A stretch of DNA of 64,000 nucleotides from Serinicoccus profundi (GTDB taxonomy: Bacteria; Actinomycetota; Actinomycetes; Actinomycetales; Dermatophilaceae): NCBI RefSeq assembly GCF_008001015.1, contig NZ_CP042862.1, positions 3,038,001 through 3,102,000 on the forward strand. Direction: 5' to 3'. Shown here one piece after another: positions 52,565-61,414 of this stretch (position 1 is its first letter; each line of letters begins with the position of its first letter). The notes below the pieces were generated by a model that saw nothing but the letters and a program-made list of their open reading frames with translations, searched no databases and was not told where the DNA came from. A program made the translations under genes and the position numbers.

Positions 52565-53343
52565 GCCCTCCCCAGGTCGCGCAGGGCGACGAGCACCGCG
52601 TCGGCGTCGGGGTGGTCCAGCTCGCCGGCGATCTGACCGTCCGCGAGCATGAGCACCCGGTCGGCGACGGCGGCCGCGCCCGGGTCGTGGGTGACCATGA
52701 CCACGGTCTGGCCCCACTCGTCGACCGAGCGCCGCAGCAGGGCGAGCACCTCGGCCCCCGTGGTGGAGTCCAGAGCGCCGGTCGGCTCGTCCGCGAAGAT
52801 CACCGCCGGACGCGTGACCAGGGCCCGGGCCAGCGCCACCCGCTGCTGCTGCCCGCCGGACAGCTCCCCAGGACGGTGGTCGAGACGCTCGGTGAGCCCG
52901 AGCGCGTCGACGACGGTCCGTTCCCACGCCGCATCGACGTCGCGGCCGGCGAGGTCGAGCGGGAGGCGGAGGTTCTGCCGGGCGGTGAGCGTCGGCAGCA
53001 GGTTGAAGGCCTGGAAGACGAAGCCCACCGACTCCCGCCGCAGCCGGGTCAGCTGCCCGTCGGAGAGCGAGCTGAGCTCGTGCTCCGCGAGGTGGACCCG
53101 CCCGCTGGTGGGGGTGTCCAGACCCGCCAGCAGGTGCATGAGCGTCGACTTGCCCGAGCCGCTGGGGCCCATGATCGCGGTGAACCGGCGCGCCTCGATC
53201 CCGACGGACACCCCGTCGAGGGCGGTGACCGCGGCCTCCCCGCGTCCGTAGGTCTTGGTGAGGTCGAGCGCGCTGGCGGCCAGTGCGCTGCCCTGTCGTG
53301 TCGTGGTGGGTGCAGATCCGCGCTGCGGTGTCGTTGTCGTCAT
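52561..53343 (-). CDS. ABC transporter ATP-binding protein (MacB/LolD type)
   Basis: 260 residues from the ATG at 53343. Walker A GPSGSGKST (59-67), Q-loop FVFQAFNLLPTLTARQN, signature LSGGQQQRVALARAL, Walker B VIFADEPTGALDS and switch His in VMVTHDPGAA. The first 25 residues are a Thr/Ser-rich extension. It is coupled by ATGA to the permease. The two-component genes upstream on the same strand end 220 bases away and might regulate it, as is common for MacB-like exporters. Confidence 0.9.
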   Translation of the reverse strand: MTTTTPQRGSAPTTTRQGSALAASALDLTKTYGRGEAAVTALDGVSVGIEARRFTAIMGPSGSGKSTLMHLLAGLDTPTSGRVHLAEHELSSLSDGQLTRLRRESVGFVFQAFNLLPTLTARQNLRLPLDLAGRDVDAAWERTVVDALGLTERLDHRPGELSGGQQQRVALARALVTRPAVIFADEPTGALDSTTGAEVLALLRRSVDEWGQTVVMVTHDPGAAAVADRVLMLADGQIAGELDHPDADAVLVALRDLGRA

Positions 53344-53436
53344 ACCAGCGACGGTATGGACCCCCGGTCGCCCCACGCATCGGCCGCAGGTCTCGACCTC
53401 CCGCCTGCCCCGGTCCACCCGTGGTAGGACGGCGTG

Positions 53437-53534
53437 CGTCCCGTGGGAGTCGGCATATCGCACGAGACCCACGGGACGCTCCACCCGTGGCGGGCAGCGT
53501 CACGTGGGAGTCGGCATATCGCACGACTCCCACG
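53437..53534. repeat. Two copies of the GTCCCGTGGGAGT hairpin element
   Basis: Copy A (53437-53478) has arms CGTCCCGTGGG and CCCACGGGACG. Copy B has arms CGTGGGAGTCG (53503-53513) and CGACTCCCACG (53524-53534) around GCATATCGCA. The loops share GGCATATCGCACGA. A third copy is at 61363-61402. The pair lies downstream of the response regulator and upstream of the ABC genes, and probably terminates transcription. Confidence 0.75.
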
Positions 53535-53562
53535 GGACCCTCTGCGCCGCGGCGGTGCCGCG

Positions 53563-54276
53563 CTACTCGGGGCGCCCGACGAGGCCGGTCTGGTAGGCCG
53601 TGATGACCATCTGCACCCGGTCGCGCAGCCCGAGCTTGGCGAGCACGCGCCCGATGTGCGTCTTGACCGTGGCCTCGGCGAGGAAGAGCTCGGCCGCGAT
53701 CTCGGTGTTGGTCAGGCCACGGCCCACCGCCTCGAGCACCTCGCGCTCGCGCTCGGTGAGGGGCTCCAGCCGGGCGGCTGCCACCCGCCGGTCCCGCGCC
53801 GCCGCCCCCTCCGAGCCCGCCTCGGGCAGCTCGGGCACGAAGCGCTCCAGCAGCCGCCGGGTCGTCGAGGGAGCCATCGCCGCATCGCCGGCGTGCACGG
53901 CCCTGATCGCCGACAGCAGCTCGGCCGGACCGGCGTCCTTGAGCAGGAAGCCCGAGGCGCCGGCCTTGAGCGCGGCGTAGACGTATTCGTCGAGGTCGAA
54001 GGTCGTGAGCACGAGCACCTTGGGGCCGGCGGCTCCGCCGCGTCCGTCCTCGCCCAGCAGCCGCCGGGTCGTCTCGACACCGTCCATCCGCGGCATCCGG
54101 ATGTCCATGAGCACGACGTCGGGGCGCGTCTGGGCGATCGCCTCCAGCGCGGTCTGACCGTCACCGGCCTCACCGACGACGGTCATGTCGTCCTGGGCGT
54201 CGAGCACCATGCGGAAGCCGGCCCGCACGAGCTCCTGGTCGTCGACGAGGAAGAGCCGGGTGGGTGCGTCGGTCAT
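53563..54276 (-). CDS. NarL/LuxR-type response regulator
   Basis: 237 residues. Receiver with acidic pair Asp12-Asp13, phospho-acceptor Asp58 in VVLMDIRMPRMDGVE and the Lys of LLKDAG (about 113). A 45-residue linker with an inserted RDRRVAAAR stretch leads to the LuxR HTH (LTEREREVLEAVGRGLTNTEIAAELFLAEATVKTHIGRVLAKLGLRDR). Start overlaps the kinase stop by ATGA. Likely a regulator of the adjacent ABC transporter (inference). Confidence 0.9.
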   Translation of the reverse strand: MTDAPTRLFLVDDQELVRAGFRMVLDAQDDMTVVGEAGDGQTALEAIAQTRPDVVLMDIRMPRMDGVETTRRLLGEDGRGGAAGPKVLVLTTFDLDEYVYAALKAGASGFLLKDAGPAELLSAIRAVHAGDAAMAPSTTRRLLERFVPELPEAGSEGAAARDRRVAAARLEPLTEREREVLEAVGRGLTNTEIAAELFLAEATVKTHIGRVLAKLGLRDRVQMVITAYQTGLVGRPE

Positions 54277-55685
54277 CGTTCTCCTTCTGGCATCCGTGTC
54301 GTGTCCGACGAGGCGTATGACGCCGCCGCGACGGTCGGGGCCTCGGCGGCCTCGGGCGCAACGGCATCGGGCCCAGCAGCATCGGCCCCAGCGGCATCGG
54401 GGACCTCCGAGCCCACCGGGACCGGCAGGGTCGCGACGACCTCCCAGCCGCGCCGCTGGCGGGGCCCGGCGTGCAGGGTGCCGCCGACGACCTCGACGCG
54501 CTCGCGCATCCCCACCAGGCCGTTGCCCTCGCCGTCGGAGGCCGCCCCGTGGCGTCCGAGGCCGTCGTCGCTCACCCGGACCAGGACGACCTCGGGGGTC
54601 CGCAGGACGTCGACGTCGACCGAGGCGTCCGGGCCGGCGTGCTTCATCGCGTTGGTGAGCGACTCCTGCACCACGCGGTAGGCCGCGAGGTCGACGTCCT
54701 GGGGCAGGGCGGCGACGTCGCCGCGCACGTGGGCCTGCACGTCCACCCCCGAGCTGCGCACCCGGTCCACGAGGTCGTCGAGGTGGGCGAGCCCCTGGAG
54801 CGGGGAGTACTCCGCACCGCTGCTCGCGTCCCGCAGCACCCCGACGAGTCGCCGGGTGTCGGCGAGCGAGGCCCGCGCTGTGTCGGCCAGGGTCTCCAGG
54901 GTGGTCGCGGCCCGCTCCAGAGCGGCCCGGTCCGCAGCGATCCCGGGGTCCTTCGAGAGGGCCTGGCGCGCGGCATACAGCCCGCCGTCGGCCTGGACGA
55001 CGACGACCGCGAGCGAGTGGGCGACGACGTCGTGCATCTCCCGGGCGATGCTGGCCCGCTCGTCCTGGGCCGCGAGGCGCTCGCGCTGGGACTGGTCGCG
55101 CGCCAGCGCGCGGTTCTGCTCGGTGAGGCGGGCGACGACCGCGCGGCGGCGACGCATGACGTCGCCGAGCACCCAGGCGACCCCGACGAAGCAGGCGAGG
55201 AAGGTCGCTTGGATGGCGACGATGCTGAGGAAGGAGCCGAAGCCGTAGTACGCCGACCAGCGCAGCGCGCCGATGAGCGCACCCGCCAGGCCCATGATCA
55301 GCACGATCCTGGAGGTGCGCGGGGAGCCGAAGGCAGCAGCGCTGTAGATCACGATGAGCACGGCGATGTTGCTGGTCAACGGCCCTGGAAGCAACACCAG
55401 CTGGAGCAGGCACCCGACCGCGACGACGACGGCCACGGGCAGGGGGTGGGTGCGGCGCCAGACCAGCGGGACGATCTGCACCAGGCTGATCGCCAGGAAG
55501 GCCGGACCACCCAGACCTGCTCCACCGACCACCATCAGCAGCAGCAGGGCAGCCACCAGGGCCACATCCGGCAGCCAGGGCGTCGAGCGCGCCCAGGTCC
55601 TGACCTGCTGCGCCATCTCCCGGGCAGCAGCTGTCGTCACTCTCACCCGGACGAGCCTAGGCGTCAGGGCGGGGCGCCGCGTCAT
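54273..55685 (-). CDS. NarL-type sensor histidine kinase
   Basis: Up to 470 residues. Four to six N-terminal membrane segments (VALVAALLLLMVVGGAGL..., VAVVVAVGCLLQLVLL, IAVLIVIYSAAAF, IVLIMGLAGALIGAL), a HisKA_3 domain with the phosphorylated histidine in SIAREMHDVVAHSLAVVVVQADGG (about His218) and a HATPase_c domain (RVVQESLTNAMKHAG, VSDDGLG, GNGLVGMRERVEVVGGTL). An Ala/Pro-rich tail of about 45 residues ends it. Start is uncertain: ATG 55685, or a GTG/ATG some 14-24 codons inside. There is no large extracellular sensor, which suggests envelope or membrane sensing. Confidence 0.85.
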   Translation of the reverse strand: MTRRPALTPRLVRVRVTTAAAREMAQQVRTWARSTPWLPDVALVAALLLLMVVGGAGLGGPAFLAISLVQIVPLVWRRTHPLPVAVVVAVGCLLQLVLLPGPLTSNIAVLIVIYSAAAFGSPRTSRIVLIMGLAGALIGALRWSAYYGFGSFLSIVAIQATFLACFVGVAWVLGDVMRRRRAVVARLTEQNRALARDQSQRERLAAQDERASIAREMHDVVAHSLAVVVVQADGGLYAARQALSKDPGIAADRAALERAATTLETLADTARASLADTRRLVGVLRDASSGAEYSPLQGLAHLDDLVDRVRSSGVDVQAHVRGDVAALPQDVDLAAYRVVQESLTNAMKHAGPDASVDVDVLRTPEVVLVRVSDDGLGRHGAASDGEGNGLVGMRERVEVVGGTLHAGPRQRRGWEVVATLPVPVGSEVPDAAGADAAGPDAVAPEAAEAPTVAAASYASSDTTRMPEGER

Positions 55686-55729
55686 ACCAGGGTCGTGACC
55701 GCGTCCACCCAGGGGCGGACCGGGTCGCC

Positions 55730-56932
55730 TCAGATCTCCAGCGCGCGCACGATCGGGACCCCGACGCGGTAGGGGATGTGGAGCACGCTGGGCGCGTCGA
55801 CCACCGCGAGGTCGGCGCGCTGCCCGACCCGGATCCGGCCGACGTCGTCGCGCCGCAGCGCCCGGGCGCCGCCGACCGTCGCCGCCCGCAGCGCCTCCGC
55901 CGGGGTCATCCCCATCTCCCGCACGGCGAGGGCGATCATCAGCGGCATCGAGGAGGAGTTGCAGGTCCCGGGGTTGCAGTCGGTGGCGAGGGCCACGGCG
56001 ACGCCCGCGTCGATCAGCCGGCGGGCGTCCGGGTAGGGCTGGCGCGTCGAGAACTCCACCCCCGGCAGGAGCGTGGCCACGGTCGAGCTCCCGGCGAGCG
56101 CGTCGACGTCCTCGTCGCTGAGGAAGGTGCAGTGGTCGACGCTGGCCGCCCCGAGCTCGACGGCGAGCTGCACGCCCGGCCCATGGGAGAGCTGGTTGCC
56201 GTGAACCCGCAGCCCCAGCCCGGCGTCACGTCCGGCCTCCAGGACCCGTCGCGACTCCTCGCCGTCGAAGGCATGCGGGCTGGCCGGCTCGCAGAAGACG
56301 TCGATCCAGCGGGCAGAGGGCGCGCAGGCCGCGAGCATCTCACCGCAGACGAGGTCGAGGTATGCCGCCCGCCCCCCGGCCTCCCTCGCGTCCGGCGGCA
56401 CGACGTGGGCGCCGAGGAAGGTGGTCTCGGTGGTCACCTCGCGGGCCAGGCGCAGGGCCCGCACCTCGTGCTCGACGTCGAGGCCGTAGCCGCTCTTGAT
56501 CTCGACCGTGGTGGTTCCCTGGGCGCGCATCTCGGCGACCCGGGCCTGGATGAGCGCGCGCAGCGTGGCGTCCGAGGCCTCGCGGGTGGCCTCCATGGTC
56601 ACGGCGATCCCGCCGCCGTCGTAGGCCTGACCGGTCATCCGGGCCGCGAACTCCGCGGACCGGTCGCCCGCGAAGATGAGGTGGGAGTGGCTGTCGACGA
56701 ACCCTGGGAGCACCGCCTTGCCACCCAGGTCGATGGCCCAGTCGGCGTCCGGTGCCTGGTCGGCAGGGCCGATCCACTCCACGGCCGGCGCGGCGTCCTC
56801 GCCGCCACCGCCGATGACGACGGCGGCGTCCGGGATGACGCCGAGGCCTTCGGTGAGGGGAGAGCCCGCCGTCTCCTCGACGGTGTCGTCGCAGGTGACG
56901 AGCTCACGGATGCCGGTGATGAGCATGCTCAT
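55730..56932 (-). CDS. hutI: Imidazolonepropionase
   Basis: 400 residues, amidohydrolase fold. Metal ligands in [16 protein letters not shown], further [51 protein letters not shown] and [21 protein letters not shown]. It hydrolyses 4-imidazolone-5-propionate to N-formimino-glutamate. GAGGATC precedes the ATG. Follows hutF on the same strand, as in other actinobacterial hut clusters. Confidence 0.95.
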   Translation of the reverse strand: MSMLITGIRELVTCDDTVEETAGSPLTEGLGVIPDAAVVIGGGGEDAAPAVEWIGPADQAPDADWAIDLGGKAVLPGFVDSHSHLIFAGDRSAEFAARMTGQAYDGGGIAVTMEATREASDATLRALIQARVAEMRAQGTTTVEIKSGYGLDVEHEVRALRLAREVTTETTFLGAHVVPPDAREAGGRAAYLDLVCGEMLAACAPSARWIDVFCEPASPHAFDGEESRRVLEAGRDAGLGLRVHGNQLSHGPGVQLAVELGAASVDHCTFLSDEDVDALAGSSTVATLLPGVEFSTRQPYPDARRLIDAGVAVALATDCNPGTCNSSSMPLMIALAVREMGMTPAEALRAATVGGARALRRDDVGRIRVGQRADLAVVDAPSVLHIPYRVGVPIVRALEI

Positions 56933-57023
56933 GGGTCGATCCTCTCGCGTCGTGGTCCAGCGCTGTCAGGGCTGTCCCGCCCAGTGCCGCGTGCAGGCAC
57001 GAGAGACGGGGGTTCACGCCGCC

Positions 57024-58421
57024 TCACTCCTGCCACAGCGGCGCGATCGCCTCGGCGAGCAGCGCCCCGACGTCCCCGAGCTGGTGCCGGCCCTGCTCGA
57101 CGACGACCCGGCCGTCGACGACGACGGTGTCGACGTCGGCCGCGGTGGCGGCGAGGAGGATCTGCGCAGGGTCGCTGCCGGCGGTCCGCACGGTGTCGTC
57201 ACGGACGGCGACGAGGTCGGCCCGGGCACCGACCTCGAGACGACCGGCGTCGGGCCAGCCGATGCTGTCGTGGGCCGTGGCGGCGCCGAGCAGGTCGGCC
57301 GGGGCGAGCCGCCCGCGCTCGAGGGTGGCGAGCCGTTCGTGCATCTCCAGGGCGCGAGCCTCCTCCAGGAGGTCGATGACGGCGTGCTGGTCGGACCCGA
57401 GGGACAGGCGCGCCCCCGCGTCCCGCAGCGCCCGCGCCGGGCCGATGCCGTCGGCCAGGTCGCGCTCCGTGGTGGGGCAGAAGCAGGCGTGGGCGCGGTG
57501 CCGCCCGAGCAGCGCGACGTCGGCATCGGTGAGGTGCGTGGCGTGCACCGCCGACAGGTCCGGCCCGAGCACACCCTCGGCCTCGAGCAGGGCGGTCGGG
57601 GTCATCCCGTGGGCGGCGAGGCAGGCGTCGTTCTCGGCCGGCTGCTCGGAGAGGTGGAGGTGCACCGGCCGCGAGGTCCCGGCAGTTCCGCCGTGTGCCC
57701 CGTGCTCGCCGGGCGGGTGGACGGCGCCGTCCCGCGCCCATCCCGCGACGACGGCCAGATCGGGGCGCGGCACGGCCCGCACGGAGTGGATGGCGGCACC
57801 GACCCGGACGTGCGCCGGACCGCCGTCGGTGTGGTCGTGCAGGTCGTCCACCCGCAGGGCCCACGCCTCGGCATCGAGGTCACCGAAGCGCAGCTGCGGC
57901 CCCTCCAGTGCGGCATACCCCGCGCCGTCCAGGCCGCCCGCGAGGTAGCAGGTGTCGAGCAGCGTGAGCCGGATGCCGGCGTCCGCCGCCGCCTGCACGA
58001 GCGCGTGCCCCATCGCGTTGGGGTCCATGTAGCGCTTGCCGCCGGCCGCGTGGTGCAGGTAGTGGAACTCCCCCACCGCGCTCACGCCGGCGAGCGCCAT
58101 CTCGGCGTAGACCGCGCGGGCCAGCGCCAGATAGGTGTCGGGCTCCAGTCGGGCGGCGATGGCATACATCCCCTCCCGCCAGGTCCAGAACGTCCCGCCG
58201 CCGGTGTGCGTCCGACCGCGCAGCGCGCGGTGGAAGGCGTGGCTGTGCGCGTTGGCCAGGCCCGGGAGGACGACGCCGGAAAGGCGGTGGTCACCGAGCT
58301 GCGCGGGTATGCCGTCGCTCACCTCGACGAAGCGCCCGGCCTCGACCGTCAGCCGGACGTCGCGGCGCAGACCCTGCGGGAGGTGCGCCGCCGGGGCGTG
58401 GAAGGTCGTGCGGGCGCTCAC
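57024..58421 (-). CDS. hutF: Formimidoylglutamate deiminase
   Basis: 465 residues. Amidohydrolase with GLANAHSHAFHRALRGRTH, GTFWTWREGMY, VGEFHYLHH, HLHLSEQPAEND, AVHATHLTDADVALLGRH, ACFCPTTERDLADGIGPA and LSLGSDQHAVIDLLEEAR. Converts N-formimino-L-glutamate to N-formyl-L-glutamate and ammonia. This places the organism in the five-step histidine pathway. The GTG start overlaps the stop of the preceding amidohydrolase (GTGA). Confidence 0.92.
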   Translation of the reverse strand: MSARTTFHAPAAHLPQGLRRDVRLTVEAGRFVEVSDGIPAQLGDHRLSGVVLPGLANAHSHAFHRALRGRTHTGGGTFWTWREGMYAIAARLEPDTYLALARAVYAEMALAGVSAVGEFHYLHHAAGGKRYMDPNAMGHALVQAAADAGIRLTLLDTCYLAGGLDGAGYAALEGPQLRFGDLDAEAWALRVDDLHDHTDGGPAHVRVGAAIHSVRAVPRPDLAVVAGWARDGAVHPPGEHGAHGGTAGTSRPVHLHLSEQPAENDACLAAHGMTPTALLEAEGVLGPDLSAVHATHLTDADVALLGRHRAHACFCPTTERDLADGIGPARALRDAGARLSLGSDQHAVIDLLEEARALEMHERLATLERGRLAPADLLGAATAHDSIGWPDAGRLEVGARADLVAVRDDTVRTAGSDPAQILLAATAADVDTVVVDGRVVVEQGRHQLGDVGALLAEAIAPLWQE

Positions 58422-59674
58422 GGGTGGGCCACCAGGTCGGCGACGCAGGCGGCGAGCGCATCCACCCCGGCGTGGCAGTCGGCCTGCTCGGCGTGCTCGG
58501 CGGGGCTGTGCGAGACGCCCGTGGGGTTGCGCACGAAGAGCATGGCGGTCGGGATCCCGGCCGTGGCGAGGATGCCGGCGTCATGGCCCGCTCCCGTCCC
58601 GAGGACCGGCACGCTCAGTGCGTCGTCGCTGCCCAGCACCGCGCGCAACCGGCCGCTGAGCGCTTCGTCGAAGCGGGTGGTCGGGGTCCAGGACTCCCTC
58701 GTGACGCTCCCCAGCGTCTCGCCGGCCCGGGCAGTGAGGTCGGCCACGAGCGCCTCCACCTCGGCCTCGTCGGCTCCGCGGGCGTCGAGCCAGCCGGTGA
58801 CGTGGGAGGCGATGGCGTTGACCCCGCCCGGGGTGACGGCCACCTTGCCCACGGTCGCGACGCAGCCCCGCCGGGTGGCGACGTCGCGCGCCTGCAGGAC
58901 GAGGTCGGCATAGCCGAGCATGGCGTCCCGGCGGTCGACGAGCCGGGTGGTGCCGGCGTGGTTGGCCTCGCCGGGGAAGTCGAAGCGCCACCGCCCGTGC
59001 GGCCAGATGTCGCTGGCGACGGCGACCGGGGCGTCGAGGTCGACCAGCGCCCGCCCCTGCTCGACGTGCAGCTCGACGAAGCACCCGATGCGGGCCAGGG
59101 CCTCGGCGTCGGGACCGAGGTGCTGCGGGTCACGGCCGGCGGCGGCGAGCGCGTCGACATACGTCACGCCGTCGGCGTCGGTGAGACCGCGCGCCCGATC
59201 GGCCTCGAGCGCCCCGGTGAGGATCCGCGACCCGGCGCAGGCGATCCCGAAGCGCGCGCCCTCCTCGTCGACGAAGTTGGTGACCGCCACGGGCACGGCC
59301 GGGGAGATGCCCCGGGCCCGCAGTGCATCGAGCGCGGCGAAGGAGCTGACCACGCCGAGCGGGCCGTCGAAGGCACCGCCGTCGGGCACCGAGTCCAGGT
59401 GGGAACCGATGACCACCGCCTTCTGACCGGCGCGCGCCGCGTCGTCGACGCTCCCGGGTCCGTCCCACCACCACGCCCACTGGTTGCCGACGCGGTCCTC
59501 GACGAGGTCGAGGCCCCGTGCCGTGGCCTCCCCGGCGAACCACTCGCGCAGCGTCGCGTCCTCCCGGGTCCACGCGAACCGGCGGTAGCCGCCGCTGCCC
59601 ACCCGCCCGACCGAGTCGAGGTCGGCCCACAGGCGGTCGAAGGTCCTCAGGTGCTCGGCGACGGCGGTGCTCAC
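58418..59674 (-). CDS. Allantoate amidohydrolase-family (M20) enzyme in the hut operon
   Basis: 418 residues from a GTG at 59674. M20/AAH motifs: VIGSHLDSVPDGGAFDGPLGV (metal His and Asp), TNFVDEEGARFGIACAGSRILTG (Glu pair), FVELHVEQGRALVD, GEANHAGTTRLVDRRDAM, TVGKVAVTPGGVNAIASHVTGWLDAR and TGAGHDAGILATAGIPTAMLFV. Annotated relatives are called allantoate amidohydrolase or N-carbamoyl amino acid hydrolase, but its place between hutU-side genes and hutF suggests it may serve as the N-formylglutamate amidohydrolase that otherwise is missing here (inference). Confidence 0.85.
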   Translation of the reverse strand: MSTAVAEHLRTFDRLWADLDSVGRVGSGGYRRFAWTREDATLREWFAGEATARGLDLVEDRVGNQWAWWWDGPGSVDDAARAGQKAVVIGSHLDSVPDGGAFDGPLGVVSSFAALDALRARGISPAVPVAVTNFVDEEGARFGIACAGSRILTGALEADRARGLTDADGVTYVDALAAAGRDPQHLGPDAEALARIGCFVELHVEQGRALVDLDAPVAVASDIWPHGRWRFDFPGEANHAGTTRLVDRRDAMLGYADLVLQARDVATRRGCVATVGKVAVTPGGVNAIASHVTGWLDARGADEAEVEALVADLTARAGETLGSVTRESWTPTTRFDEALSGRLRAVLGSDDALSVPVLGTGAGHDAGILATAGIPTAMLFVRNPTGVSHSPAEHAEQADCHAGVDALAACVADLVAHP

Positions 59675-59749
59675 GCTCTCAACTCTAGGGCCGCGCCGCT
59701 TGCGGCGGGAGGGGCGGCGCACGCCCGGAGTCTCGGATGCTGGACGGCT

Positions 59750-59755
59750 TACCCT
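59750..59755 (+). promoter_or_regulatory. Putative -10 box of a leaderless promoter
   Basis: TACCCT is followed by seven bases and the ATG of the YbaK-like gene at 59763; no ribosome site lies between. Confidence 0.35.
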
Positions 59756-59762
59756 GGTCCGC

Positions 59763-60245
59763 ATGAGCGAGGAACGAGCCCTGGCGGCGGTCGAGACGGC
59801 CGGCTTGGAGTATGCCGTGACCCGGCACGGGCGGGTCGGGAGCCTGGAGGAGGCGGCCCGGGTCCGGGGCGTGGAGCCGCGCGACATCGTCAAGACGATG
59901 GTGGTGCGCCGGGGCGAGGACGACTACCTCTTCGTGCTCGTGCCCGGCGACCGGGAGATCTCCTGGCCCCGGCTGCGGGCGCTGCTCGGCGTCAACCGGC
60001 TGTCGATGCCGGACGCCGAGACCGCGCGGGAGGCCACCGGCTTCGAGCGCGGCACGATCACGCCCTTCGGCTCGACCACGGCCTGGCCGGTCATCGCCGA
60101 CGCCTCGCTCGCCGCGGCGGACGAGCCGGACCGGCGCATCTCCCTCGGGGCGGGGGCGCACGGCGTCGCGGTCACCGTCGGCGCACGGGATGCCCTGGCT
60201 GCCCTCGGTGCCCAGGTCGCCGACGTCACCGAGCTCAGCGGGTGA
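59763..60245 (+). CDS. YbaK/EbsC-type aminoacyl-tRNA deacylase
   Basis: 160 residues. YbaK fold with EEAARVRGVEPRDIVKTMVVRRGEDDYLFVLVPGDREI, where the Lys of IVKT is the conserved YbaK/ProX lysine, and ERGTITPFGSTTAWPVIADASL, RRISLGAGAHGVAVTV. Removes wrongly attached amino acids from tRNA, most likely Cys- or Ala-tRNA(Pro). Lies on the opposite strand inside the hut region and its end overlaps the Uma2 gene end by 11 bases. Confidence 0.85.
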   Translation: MSEERALAAVETAGLEYAVTRHGRVGSLEEAARVRGVEPRDIVKTMVVRRGEDDYLFVLVPGDREISWPRLRALLGVNRLSMPDAETAREATGFERGTITPFGSTTAWPVIADASLAAADEPDRRISLGAGAHGVAVTVGARDALAALGAQVADVTELSG

Positions 60246-60786
60246 GGTCGACCGGGCGGAACCTCACGGCGAAGGGCTCCGTGACGACGAGCTCGTCATC
60301 CCCCTCGGCGACGGCCGCAGGGACATAGCCACCACCGACGAGGCGCAGAGCCTGGACCGCCGGGGCCTCGGGGTCGACCACCCAGTAGTGCGGGCACCCG
60401 AAGCGCGCCATGACCTGCGGCTTGGCGACGAGGTCCGTGCGGCGGCTGGAGGGCGTGAGGATCTCGACGGCGAGCAGGGGCGGGGTCTCGACCTGACCAC
60501 CGCTGCGCAGCTCACGGGGGACGACGATCAGGTCCGGCTGCAGCATGCTGCGCTCGCCGGCGCGGACGTCGAGCGGCGCGGCGAGGACCCGCAGCTCGGG
60601 CGGGCAGGCGGCGCGGAGGATCGCGAAGAGTTCCCCGCTGACCACCTGGTGGATGACGGCCGGGCTCGGTGACACGACCAGCTCACCCTCGATCAGCTGG
60701 ATGGTCATGTCGTCGCGCTGCTCGCGATAGGCATACAGGTCCTCGACCGTGTAGACGCCCACCTCGGTCATGCTCATGGCTCCCAT
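60235..60786 (-). CDS. Uma2-family (DUF820) putative nuclease
   Basis: 183 residues. PD-(D/E)xK-type pattern of Uma2 proteins: MTIQLIEGELVVSPSPAVIHQVVSGELFAIL, LQPDLIVVPRE, PPLLAVEILTPSSRRTDLVAKPQVMARFGCPHYWVVDP. The Asp, Glu and Lys that should bind metal (PDLIVV, VEILT, DLVAK) are present. Biological role of the family is not established. Three nearby Met codons could start it; 60786 is the longest. Confidence 0.8.
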   Translation of the reverse strand: MGAMSMTEVGVYTVEDLYAYREQRDDMTIQLIEGELVVSPSPAVIHQVVSGELFAILRAACPPELRVLAAPLDVRAGERSMLQPDLIVVPRELRSGGQVETPPLLAVEILTPSSRRTDLVAKPQVMARFGCPHYWVVDPEAPAVQALRLVGGGYVPAAVAEGDDELVVTEPFAVRFRPVDLTR

Positions 60787-60885
60787 GGTGCCCCTCTCTG
60801 GTCATGTCGTCCAGCATGAGGCCTGCGGCGCACGTGGCCCTGAGTTTTTCCACAGGCCCTGCTGATCGGCGTTCAGCGGACCGTG

Positions 60886-61308
60886 TCAGGCGGCCTTGGT
60901 CTCAGGCCGGATGAGGACGACGGTGTCGCCATACGTCCGCCCCTTGCCGCGGTTGCTGAACCTCCCGACGAGGCGCAAGACCCGCGTCTGCCAGCCGTAC
61001 TTCTCGCGCACCCCGGCCTGTACCTCCTCGAACTCCGCGCCACCCTGCACCATCTCGGCGGTGGCCTGCGTCGGGCGGGTGCCGGGGGTGGGCGCGCCGG
61101 TGCGGCTGCACGGCTGCACCAGGACCCGGGCGGTGTGCCGCAACCGCTTCGTCTTGCCGGTGCCCATGGTCGTGTAGAAGCCGATCCGCTCCCCGTCGCT
61201 CAGGGGCACCACCCAGACGGGGGTGGGCACCCCCTCGCCGCTGCGGCGGAAGGTGGTCACGAGGAGGAACTCCTCCGACCCGAGGCGCTGGACCGCTGAT
61301 GACGTCAT
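60886..61308 (-). CDS. PPOX-class F420-dependent oxidoreductase-like protein
   Basis: 140 residues of split-barrel fold: EEFLLVTTFRRSGEGVPTPVWVVPLSDGERIGFYTT, GKTKRLRHTARVLVQPC, GTRPTQATAEMVQGGAEFEEVQAGVREKYGWQTRVLRLVGRF. The KTKRLRHTARV block is typical of actinobacterial F420- or FMN-binding members. It lacks a clear partner in the surroundings. The hairpin at 61363-61402 separates it from the YjiH-like gene. Confidence 0.8.
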   Translation of the reverse strand: MTSSAVQRLGSEEFLLVTTFRRSGEGVPTPVWVVPLSDGERIGFYTTMGTGKTKRLRHTARVLVQPCSRTGAPTPGTRPTQATAEMVQGGAEFEEVQAGVREKYGWQTRVLRLVGRFSNRGKGRTYGDTVVLIRPETKAA

Positions 61309-61362
61309 GGCGACGAACCTACGGCGCCACGAGCCCCGACGCCCCCTCGATCTGCACGCAGG

Positions 61363-61402
61363 GTCCCGTGGGAGTCACGGCATACGCCAACTCCCACGGG
61401 AC
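61363..61402. terminator. Hairpin element GTCCCGTGGGAGT, third copy
   Basis: Perfect 13-bp arms GTCCCGTGGGAGT (61363-61375) and ACTCCCACGGGAC (61390-61402) around CACGGCATACGCCA. It follows the stop of the YjiH-like gene by 12 bases, in the position of a terminator, and is clearly related to the two copies at 53437-53534. Confidence 0.75.
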
Positions 61403-61414
61403 GCTCGCGAGCGA

